A DNA stretch of 64,000 nucleotides, from positions 1-64,000 of the forward strand of contig JAJDTR010000029.1 in assembly GCA_022827055.1 (NCBI GenBank), given 5' to 3'. The DNA comes from Candidatus Poribacteria bacterium (GTDB taxonomy: Bacteria; Poribacteria; WGA-4E; JAJDTR01). A program made the position numbers and the translations under genes. Below, in pieces: positions 17,866 through 24,499 of this stretch (positions within the stretch are counted from its first letter, which is position 1; the number at the start of each line of letters is the position of its first letter). Under the pieces are notes generated by a model that worked only from the letters and a program-made list of their open reading frames with translations, did no database searches and was not told where the DNA came from.

Positions 17866-19176
17866 ATGCAAACTGTTTCCGTACAACCCCATACCCGTGT
17901 CTCATTGCCAGAAAAAATGAAACTCAACCTTGTCGACCGTAAACCGCGAGTTCTTCTGTTGCTTCCCACGCGAACCTACCGCGCGAGTGATTTCTTGTCC
18001 GCCGCACGGCAACTGGGCGTGGAGGTGGTTGTTGCGTCAGATCAACCGCAAACCCTCTCCGAACTTTCACCGCTAAAGTCGCTTTCGTTGGACTTTCGTA
18101 CCCCGGAACCAGCCACGCTTGAGATTTCTTCATTTGCGAGAACCTATCCGATTGATGCCGTTGTCGGCGTGGACGATGACACGACCATCCTTGCCACTAT
18201 GGCAGCAAAGGAATTGTCTCTTCCACACAACACAATTGAATCCGCTTACGCAACGCGGGACAAGTATCAACTGCGAAAAGTTCTTGTCAAGGCAGGTCTG
18301 CGCGCGCCATGGTTCAAACTTCTGTCTGCCAATGAAAATCCGGAGATGATTGCGAATCGTATTGATTACCCTTGTGTCCTAAAGCCTCTTTCCTTTTCGG
18401 CGAGTCGCGGCGTTATTCGGACAGATGATCCGGGGCAGTTCGTGGACGCCTTCCATCGAGTAGTTGCCGTTATCCAATCGTCGCGTGAGGAGGATGAGCA
18501 TCACAGGGCCGTAGAACAGTTGCTCGTCGAAGGATTCATCCCCGGCACCGAGGTTGCGCTTGAAGGCATGATGCTGCAAGGGGAACTCAAGGTGCTCGCC
18601 ATTTTCGACAAGCCGGACCCGCTTGACGGACCCTTCTTCGAGGAGACGCTCTACATCACGCCATCCCGACTTCCAGCCCACGTTCAGCAGGAGATTACCT
18701 CGTGCACGCAAGACGCGGCAAGGGCACTGGGTCTGAGAGAGGGACCGGTGCATGCCGAACTTAGGGTAAAGGACGACTGCGCTTGGATGCTCGAACTGGC
18801 TCCTCGGTCAATTGGAGGGCTGTGCGCTCGTACGCTGCGCTTCGGTACAGGGATGTCATTGGAGGAACTGATCATTCGTCATGCCATCGGTCAAGACGTG
18901 AATTCGTTTAAGCGGGAAGAGAACGCTGCCGGCGTTATGATGATCCCCATTCCGCACGCCGGAGTCTTGCGGGAGGTGAGCGGTCAGGAACAAGCGGAGG
19001 TGGTTGAAGGGATTGATGAGGTTACAATTTCAATTCCGATCGGTCAGGAGGTGGTGCCGTTGCCGGAGGGCAAGCGGTATCTTGGATTCATCTTTGCGCG
19101 TGGCGGCACTCCCGCTGATGTGGAAACGGCTCTGCGGGAAGCACATTGTCAACTTGAATTTGTCATTGAACCCTAG
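17866..19176 (+). CDS. ATP-grasp domain ligase (carbamoyl-phosphate synthase/biotin carboxylase-like)
   Basis: ATP-grasp enzymes join a carboxylate to an amine or thiol through an acyl phosphate. The protein (436 residues) has an N-terminal Rossmann-like pre-domain (RVLLLLPTRTYRASDFL), the ATP-binding segments TRDKYQLRKVLVKAGL and YPCVLKPLSFSASRGV, the glutamate-containing hinge VEGFIPGTEVALEG, and the metal-binding MLELAPRSIGGL. The C-terminal region resembles the lid of dipeptide ligases such as carnosine synthase. Substrate unknown. It is monocistronic as far as seen; the divergent glycosyltransferase need not be related. Confidence 0.88.
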   Translation: MQTVSVQPHTRVSLPEKMKLNLVDRKPRVLLLLPTRTYRASDFLSAARQLGVEVVVASDQPQTLSELSPLKSLSLDFRTPEPATLEISSFARTYPIDAVVGVDDDTTILATMAAKELSLPHNTIESAYATRDKYQLRKVLVKAGLRAPWFKLLSANENPEMIANRIDYPCVLKPLSFSASRGVIRTDDPGQFVDAFHRVVAVIQSSREEDEHHRAVEQLLVEGFIPGTEVALEGMMLQGELKVLAIFDKPDPLDGPFFEETLYITPSRLPAHVQQEITSCTQDAARALGLREGPVHAELRVKDDCAWMLELAPRSIGGLCARTLRFGTGMSLEELIIRHAIGQDVNSFKREENAAGVMMIPIPHAGVLREVSGQEQAEVVEGIDEVTISIPIGQEVVPLPEGKRYLGFIFARGGTPADVETALREAHCQLEFVIEP

Positions 19177-19264
19177 CTGCGATAACGGCCGACTACCGCG
19201 CGAAACACCCGAGCAACCGCTACGCCCATCATGGCCCCCCCGTGAGTTCCGAATGACAAAACGA

Positions 19265-19293
19265 TTGCAAATCCCTTGGAAATCCATTATAAT
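19265..19293 (+). promoter_or_regulatory. Sigma70-type promoter of the tat operon
   Basis: TTGCAA (19265-19270), 17-bp spacer, TATAAT (19288-19293), about 80 bp before the tatA start. A typical housekeeping promoter. Confidence 0.7.
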
Positions 19294-19374
19294 TAGATAA
19301 TCTCCTGTTCACGATTGTCAGCCTCTGGATGTGCAATTGAGTTGATAAATAAGGCTTAAGGAGGAGTTGTAACG

Positions 19375-19617
19375 ATGGGTGCACCAGGCGTATGGGAAGT
19401 GATCATTATCCTCGTGGTTGTCCTTGTAATATTTGGGCCTAAACGTCTACCGGAAATGGGACGATCACTTGGAAAGGCAATTCGAGAATTTAAAACCGCC
19501 GGTAAGGAGGTCCAAAGAGAATTCACGGAATCGATAGACCCTGATGCGGATTCGACAAAGCCTGCACCCCAAGACACTAAGGCAGGTTCAACCAAGCCGG
19601 AGAACAAAGGGGCGTAG
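19375..19617 (+). CDS. tatA: Twin-arginine translocase subunit TatA/E
   Basis: Pore-forming subunit of the Tat system, which exports folded proteins across the inner membrane. The 80-residue protein has one N-terminal membrane helix (WEVIIILVVVLVIFG), the conserved FGPKRLPEMGRSLGKAIREFK hinge and amphipathic helix (read in parts), and a hydrophilic tail. GGAGG lies 11 bases before the ATG. tatC follows 15 bp downstream. No tatB is seen nearby, so this may be a two-component TatAC system. Confidence 0.95.
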   Translation: MGAPGVWEVIIILVVVLVIFGPKRLPEMGRSLGKAIREFKTAGKEVQREFTESIDPDADSTKPAPQDTKAGSTKPENKGA

Positions 19618-19632
19618 CCGACGAACAGCACC

Positions 19633-20463
19633 ATGTCAAATCCCGAAGATGCGTCGATGACCTTTTGGGAACATCTCGAAGAATTGAGACGGCGTCTTGT
19701 TGTGATAGCAATCGCAATTGGCGCTTTCACTTTTCTAAGTTTAGGTTTTAGCCGACCAATCGAGAATGTCCTGCGATTCCCGATGGAGACCTCCATCAAT
19801 ACCATACTGGCAGGCATCATTGACCGTACAGTTGGCATAGAGGGGTCAATGATGGGTTTTCTGTCTGTTTCCCTAAAAGCAGGCGCATCAATTGTTGAAG
19901 CCGAACTGCTTAAAATAGGGCCGGTCGAAGGGATTATGGCATACCTCAAGATTAGCATCGCTTGCGGCTTGCTGCTCGCTTCTCCGATTGTACTCTATCA
20001 GATTTGGGCGTTCATTTTTCCAGCTTTGACACAACAAGAAAAAAAGTTTGCTCTACCGCTTTTCCTCGTTATCGTCGTCTTTTTTGTGGTCGGCGTCATA
20101 TTTGCTTACCTAATTGTCACTCCGACCGTCCTTCACTTTTCCGCCAACCTCTTTCCCAACATGGCGAATCGTTGGGACATTGAGAAGTATGTGAACTTTA
20201 TTACCCGACTACTACTGGGGTTCGGGATCGCGTTTGAGCTTCCGATTGTCATGGCGTTTCTGTCGTGGATCGGTGTTGTAAACTCAAAGGGATTTCGGGA
20301 AAAACAGAGGTATGCCGTGGTCGGAATCTTTGTAATGTCGGCACTTCTGACTCCGGCGGACCCGCTCTCCATGTTCCTGATGGCGGTTCCACTTATCGTA
20401 CTGTATCAACTCGGTATCTTTTTCGCCTTTCTCCTTGAACGGGAATCCGAAAGCTATGCCTAA
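19633..20463 (+). CDS. tatC: Twin-arginine translocase subunit TatC
   Basis: Receptor for twin-arginine signal peptides. It begins with the family motif MTFWEHLEELRRRL and carries the six membrane helices, including KISIACGLLLASPIVLYQIWAFIFPALTQQEKK. The first periplasmic loop is longer than usual: about 35 extra residues between FPMETSINTI and GPVEGIMAYLK. The 3' end overlaps the start of the zinc-ribbon gene by 8 bases, suggesting coupled translation. Confidence 0.96.
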   Translation: MSNPEDASMTFWEHLEELRRRLVVIAIAIGAFTFLSLGFSRPIENVLRFPMETSINTILAGIIDRTVGIEGSMMGFLSVSLKAGASIVEAELLKIGPVEGIMAYLKISIACGLLLASPIVLYQIWAFIFPALTQQEKKFALPLFLVIVVFFVVGVIFAYLIVTPTVLHFSANLFPNMANRWDIEKYVNFITRLLLGFGIAFELPIVMAFLSWIGVVNSKGFREKQRYAVVGIFVMSALLTPADPLSMFLMAVPLIVLYQLGIFFAFLLERESESYA

Positions 20464-21208
20464 TTCCCACCTACAAGAGCAACTTGGCTTGCTTCACCAA
20501 CTTCAACAGCTTGAGTTGGCCATTTTGTCGCTGCACCAGCAACGCCAATCCATACCGCTAAAGATTGCAAAGCTGGAAGAAGGTTTTCAGGTTCATCAGG
20601 GGGCATTGGACGAAAAGAAAGAAACGCTGGCAGTAGCGGAACGAGAGTTGCGTTCAAAAAACGCGGAACTCGCCGACCATCAGGAACAACGTCAGAAGTA
20701 CGAAACTCAACTGCGCGAAGTGAAAACCAACAAAGAGTATCAGGCACTGGACACAGAGATTAGTTATTTGCAGAAGAAAGAATCGGAAGCTGAAGATGCT
20801 ATCCTCGGAATCATGTTGGATATCGATCAAATTCAAGAGGAACTTCGGCAGGAGCAGGCGTCCTTTGATGCGGAGAAGGAGAAAGTCGGTTTACAGAAAG
20901 CTACATATGAACAGGAAGAGCGAGATTTAGAAGCGGCGGTCGCGGCGCAGCAACAGGAACGCAAACGTTTTTCGCCTGACATAGATAAGGATTTGATGAC
21001 TGGTTACCAAGCGTGGGGTAGGCGCAGCAAAACAGCGTTTGTGTCGATAGTAAAAAATAATGCGTGCGGCGGTTGCCGAATTGCAATTCCGCCCCAGACG
21101 TTGAAGGAAGCCCGAAAGTTTGAAAAGGTTGTTCAGTGCTCAAGCTGTAAACGTATTCTTTACCCTCTGCCCGAAGACGAAAAAGAAACTAATCAAGCGA
21201 GTGAATAA
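20456..21208 (+). CDS. Coiled-coil protein with C-terminal zinc ribbon (COG1579/CdsZ type)
   Basis: About 250 residues: a long antiparallel coiled coil (residues 5-180) followed by a C4 zinc ribbon with CGGC and CSSC pairs (CGGCRIAIPPQ and VVQCSSCKRILYPL). Members of this family are widespread and are thought to act as nucleic-acid or ribosome-associated factors; the role is not settled. Start at ATG 20456 overlaps the tatC stop by 8 bases; a longer frame from 20435 would lie inside tatC. The association with tatA-tatC is positional only. Confidence 0.88.
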   Translation: MPNSHLQEQLGLLHQLQQLELAILSLHQQRQSIPLKIAKLEEGFQVHQGALDEKKETLAVAERELRSKNAELADHQEQRQKYETQLREVKTNKEYQALDTEISYLQKKESEAEDAILGIMLDIDQIQEELRQEQASFDAEKEKVGLQKATYEQEERDLEAAVAAQQQERKRFSPDIDKDLMTGYQAWGRRSKTAFVSIVKNNACGGCRIAIPPQTLKEARKFEKVVQCSSCKRILYPLPEDEKETNQASE

Positions 21209-21627
21209 CGAGCAGGATTTTCCATCGCAGTCGCTGTCCGTTTCTTTGATCGGTAGAGAATAGCTCCCGGTTCCGACTCTTTGTAGCATGGAATCTACAA
21301 TTATCATACCTCCGATTTCCTCTCTTACTGCCAACCCGTCTTTTGAAAGAACTAGTCGGATTCTTCGATAACCAAATCGGAGATAGTCAAACAAGCGAGC
21401 AGTGGCCGCGATAGTGGTCCCATAGTAATTCCTTTGTCAGCCAGTGTCTGGGATGTTCAACCGGACGGAGTTGAGGCTGATTACATCCCTCGAGATGCCA
21501 CCATAACTGTACGTGAAAATAAGATAATCGAGTAGTATACGTACCGTTCGATTTAACTGCGAGACAAATCGCGATTGTGGAGCAAGCAGGTGATCACGGT
21601 GTTTAACCTCGTCAAAGTGATTGTGTT
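21209..21627. other. Intergenic region
   Basis: About 420 bp between the tat operon and the small GIY-YIG-like gene. I see no gene. The stretch CAAGCGAGTGAATAACGAG at its left edge (around 21194-21212) resembles sequences at 49739 and 56300. Confidence 0.45.
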
Positions 21628-21656
21628 TTGACAATCCTTTAAGCGTATGTTAAAAT
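21628..21656 (+). promoter_or_regulatory. Sigma70-type promoter
   Basis: TTGACA (21628-21633), exactly 17 bp, TAAAAT (21651-21656), 26 bp upstream of the GIY-YIG-like start. Perfect -35 and near-consensus -10. Confidence 0.75.
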
Positions 21657-21682
21657 GCATGGAGCACGAGGAGGTGAGAACC

Positions 21683-21886
21683 ATGGCATTCCGCAATACC
21701 TACAAGTACCATCTGAAACGAGGCAATAAAATTATTCGCAGTGGAATTACTAATGACCTAGATCGGCGTGAAGATGAGCATCAGCGAGAACACGGAGAGG
21801 ATGTTCATATAAAAAAGGTGGGGCGAGCTACAACACGAGAAAGTGCCAAGGATTGGGAAAAAGGGCAGAAGCACGGCACCCCTTAG
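21683..21886 (+). CDS. Mini GIY-YIG-like protein, 67 residues
   Basis: Start ATG 21683 has GAGGAGGTGAG just upstream. The product reads YKYHLKRGNKI, then IRSGITNDLDRREDEHQ, then a short basic tail with DWEKGQ. This matches the first half of the GIY-YIG nuclease fold, in which the usual GIY is YHL-like and the YIG is SGI, followed by the typical ITNDLxRR-x-EH helix. The C-terminal part carrying the catalytic Glu and Asn is missing, so nuclease activity is doubtful. It has its own promoter (21628) and terminator (21999). Role unknown. Confidence 0.75.
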   Translation: MAFRNTYKYHLKRGNKIIRSGITNDLDRREDEHQREHGEDVHIKKVGRATTRESAKDWEKGQKHGTP

Positions 21887-21998
21887 GTAATAGGCTCATT
21901 TTTCGTTTCTGGGTTGCATCGGCATGAATACGCCATACAGTTGAAGTTCAGATGTCTCGGTCATTGCTGAGTTTCTCAAGTGTATGCTGTTTGATATT

Positions 21999-22035
21999 GG
22001 CGGCAGGGTTGAATCATACCTCTGCCGCCTTTTTT
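21999..22035 (+). terminator. Rho-independent terminator
   Basis: Stem GGCGGCAG (21999-22006) and CTGCCGCC (22022-22029), further pairing inside the loop, followed by six T. It would end the transcript of the GIY-YIG-like gene. Confidence 0.85.
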
Positions 22036-22081
22036 GCATTGTTACCGAGAAGTTTAATCCGGATTTGTTACGCTGGATTTT

Positions 22082-22330
22082 AACAATTGCGACAGCGTGT
22101 ACCATGCTAGAGGAGAACATAACAAGGCGGCAGAAAAAACCGGAACGCGACGCGGCACATTGCAATTGTGGATTAGCAAGTTGGTATTTCCGAGAATGGG
22201 AAAAAGCCAATTCAAAGCTGACGACTGCTGGAGAAAAAGGAATTGACATTATTTCCTTGTGTCGGAGCCGCTACAGAAGTTTCGCATTATTTAAGCGGAG
22301 ACTCTTGTCAATATTTTTGACAACAAACCG
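22082..22330 (+). pseudogene. Decayed TPR-repeat gene fragment
   Basis: One frame from 22082 reads NNCDSVYHARGEHNKAAEKT, a TPR-like motif. After a shift to another frame, 22140-22310 reads CGLASWYFREWEKANSKL...EKGIDIISLCRSRYRSFALFK. This second part parallels the last TPR of the intact gene at 22517-23035 (RGEAWLHLREWHKAQEDL...DKGADIIAAFHNDYESVRDFK). The two parts together look like a frameshifted copy of the same kind of gene. Confidence 0.65.
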
Positions 22331-22386
22331 GCGACTTTCGGTCCCTGTTTTCTGGATAGTTGAGAATAACAATTGGAGTCCACGGG

Positions 22387-22524
22387 ATGGATATTGGGTT
22401 TGTATGGGATGAAAACAAATACCAAAGTGTACAACAGAAACACGGTGTCCAGTTTTATGAAGTGGTTTCTGCATTTGACGATTCGGATGGATATGAATTT
22501 CCTGATCCTGCAGGACATGACGGA
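22387..22524 (+). pseudogene. BrnT-type toxin N-terminal remnant
   Basis: The ATG frame at 22387 reads MDIGFVWDENKYQSVQQKHG, then VQFYEVVSAFDDSDGYEFPDPAGH. This is the start of the BrnT ribonuclease family (F-x-WDENK ... KHGVxFxEAxxxFDD). BrnT proteins are about 90 residues; here similarity ends near residue 45 and the frame runs into unrelated sequence and a stop at 22560. No BrnA antitoxin gene follows. The break coincides with the beginning of TPR coding sequence in another frame. Confidence 0.7.
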
Positions 22525-23035
22525 AGGCGGAGTTGCTCACGCCGAAAAAGGCGAGATTGAAAGCGCGATTGAAGATTTTACCACAGTGATAAACCTGACG
22601 TCCGATGATAAATCCGATTATGTCGAGGCACATTACAATCTCGGTCTGACTTACGCCAAACACGGTAAGATTAACCTTGCTATCTCCGTCTTTAACAAAG
22701 TGCTACAACTGGCACCGAACGAACTAGATTTCTACAACAATCGCGGCATTGTTTACTACGAACACGGCGAATATGAACGTGCCATCAGTGATTACAGCAA
22801 GGCGATACAACTCAAACCTGATGACATCCATGCATATCATAATCGTGGTGAGGCTTGGTTACACTTGAGAGAATGGCATAAGGCCCAAGAAGATTTGGAG
22901 GTTGCTAGAGACAAGGGTGCGGATATCATCGCTGCATTTCATAACGACTACGAAAGCGTCCGAGACTTCAAGGAGAAAAACGACGTGAAATTGCCACAAG
23001 ACATCGCCGCGATGCTGGAAGGCTCAGGGGAATAA
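22517..23035 (+). CDS. TPR-repeat protein, 5' end probably lost
   Basis: About four tetratricopeptide repeats, e.g. GGVAHAEKGEIESAIEDF, AHYNLGLTYAKHGKINLAI, NRGIVYYEHGEYERAISDYS and NRGEAWLHLREWHKAQEDL, then a short tail. TPRs mediate protein binding. The frame is open from 22373, but codons before 22517 are only a shifted reading of the BrnT remnant. ATG 22517 begins in the middle of the first repeat (a YNNRGVAHAEKG-like start is missing), so the gene seems truncated by a recombination. No Shine-Dalgarno is visible before it; expression is uncertain. Confidence 0.65.
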   Translation: MTEGGVAHAEKGEIESAIEDFTTVINLTSDDKSDYVEAHYNLGLTYAKHGKINLAISVFNKVLQLAPNELDFYNNRGIVYYEHGEYERAISDYSKAIQLKPDDIHAYHNRGEAWLHLREWHKAQEDLEVARDKGADIIAAFHNDYESVRDFKEKNDVKLPQDIAAMLEGSGE

Positions 23036-23123
23036 ACGACTACAAGCCGAGGTTCCCATCCCTAAACGGAAAATTGCAGCGTATGCGCTGACCACTAGCA
23101 GGCAGGAGAGAAGGCACGGATTT

Positions 23124-23300
23124 CTACGTAGCGGCGGATTTCAGTTCCGACAATAGGCGGGTGATGCCCTCTAGGATTTGTGCTTCCACGGACGGTTCCG
23201 GGGGCACTCGATGTTTAAGCGACGCCTCGTAACCACCGGCAAATCTAAGGTAATAGTCCTTTTTTGCAACGATGCAGCCCGATTGCGATAGTTTGCTGGG
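23124..23300 (-). pseudogene. Orphan reading-frame remnant
   Basis: On the minus strand, between a TAA at 23301 and a TAG at 23124, 58 codons stay open and read protein-like (VAKKDYYLRFAGGYEASLKH, then EAQILEGITRLLSELKSAA). No ATG, GTG or TTG start sits near its beginning and no Shine-Dalgarno is seen. It may be the 3' remnant of a gene cut off downstream of the BioF-like gene. I do not recognise the family. Confidence 0.3.
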
Positions 23301-23312
23301 TTAGCACTCGAT

Positions 23313-24491
23313 TCAGCAAAACCCTGCCGTGGCTATTCGTGCCGCGATAAACCCTTCAAGCGCTTTCTCCAACTCTTCACGCGTGTGGCTTGCCGTCGGC
23401 GTAATTCGCAGGCGGCTCGTGCCGTCTGGCACTGTCGGAGGGCGGATGGCAGGGGCAAAAACGCCTTTGCTTAACAACGCATCCGCAAATTGTGTGGTCG
23501 TTTTCGCCTCCCCGAGGATTAGCGGGAGGATGTGCGTCTCGTTAGGAAGCAGTTGAAATCCGGCTTCCGATAATCGGGTTCTGAGGCTGTGGACATTTGC
23601 GAACAACCGGTAGCGAAATTCGGGATTAGAGCGGATTATATCAATCGCGGTTGACGCCGCCGCCAATGTGCCGGGCGGCAGAGCCGTGGTGAAAATGAAA
23701 CCGCGTGCCCGGTTTATCAGTAAATCGATGAGGGATTTACTCCCGGCCACAAATGCCCCCACACCTCCCACCGCCTTGCTCAACGCACCGATCTGGATAA
23801 TTCCGCGATCTGCCACCCCCAAGTAATCCACCACGCCGCCGCCAGATTGTCCCAGTATCCCGAACCCGTGTACGTCATCCACTATTAACATGGCGTCATA
23901 CGTCTCGGCTATCTCGCAGATTTCGGCGAGAGGCGGAAAGTCGCCATCCATACTGAATACTCCGTCGGTAACAATCAGTCGACGACGGAAGTTCGAAGAA
24001 TCAGCGAGCAGTTCCTTTAGGTGTTCCGGGTCGCAGTGTCTATAAATTCGCTTGGCTGCCCTACTGAGACGGCATCCCTCAATGAGGCTAATGTGGTTGC
24101 GTTCGTCGCTCAGGATGAGATCTCCTTCGCCAACGAGGGGGGGAATAGTGCTAATGTTGGCGAGGTAGCCGGAACTAAAAACCAACGCGGCTTCCGTATT
24201 CAAGATCGCCGCAATATTCGATTCAAGTATTTCATATAGGTGGCTATTGCCCGCGATAAGCCGTGACCCGCTTGCGCCCGTTCCATACTCCAGCGTCGCC
24301 TCGTTGCAAGCCCGGACTACCTCGGGATGAGCGCTCAAGCCGAGATAATTTGTCGAGGCAAGCGAGATTACCTCACGGCCGTCAAGGAGAACACGTCCTG
24401 CCGGGGCACTCATCGTGGGGCGCAGCGAACGCCAGTGTCCAGCCTGCTCCAGTTCGCGTCTTTCGTCTTCCAGCCAGCGATCTGTGTCCAT
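23313..24491 (-). CDS. 8-amino-7-oxononanoate synthase / 2-amino-3-ketobutyrate ligase family (BioF-like)
   Basis: PLP-dependent alpha-oxoamine synthase that condenses an acyl-CoA with an amino acid. Key residues: NYLGLSAHP near residue 48, ring-stacking H133 in ERNHIS, DDVHGFG (205-211) holding the PLP nitrogen, and the Schiff-base K239 in GALSKAVGG. Length (392) is normal. No other biotin genes are nearby, so the substrate could be pimeloyl-CoA/alanine (BioF), glycine/acetyl-CoA (Kbl) or another pair. It lies 8 bp after the GH36-like gene on the same strand and is probably co-transcribed with it. Confidence 0.88.
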   Translation of the reverse strand: MDTDRWLEDERRELEQAGHWRSLRPTMSAPAGRVLLDGREVISLASTNYLGLSAHPEVVRACNEATLEYGTGASGSRLIAGNSHLYEILESNIAAILNTEAALVFSSGYLANISTIPPLVGEGDLILSDERNHISLIEGCRLSRAAKRIYRHCDPEHLKELLADSSNFRRRLIVTDGVFSMDGDFPPLAEICEIAETYDAMLIVDDVHGFGILGQSGGGVVDYLGVADRGIIQIGALSKAVGGVGAFVAGSKSLIDLLINRARGFIFTTALPPGTLAAASTAIDIIRSNPEFRYRLFANVHSLRTRLSEAGFQLLPNETHILPLILGEAKTTTQFADALLSKGVFAPAIRPPTVPDGTSRLRITPTASHTREELEKALEGFIAARIATAGFC

Positions 24492-24499
24492 TCCCGCTT

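Noticed and set aside
19356-19958. 200-codon open frame antisense to tatA-tatC
   Set aside because: Lies fully opposite two clear genes, has no ribosome site and a low-complexity sequence.
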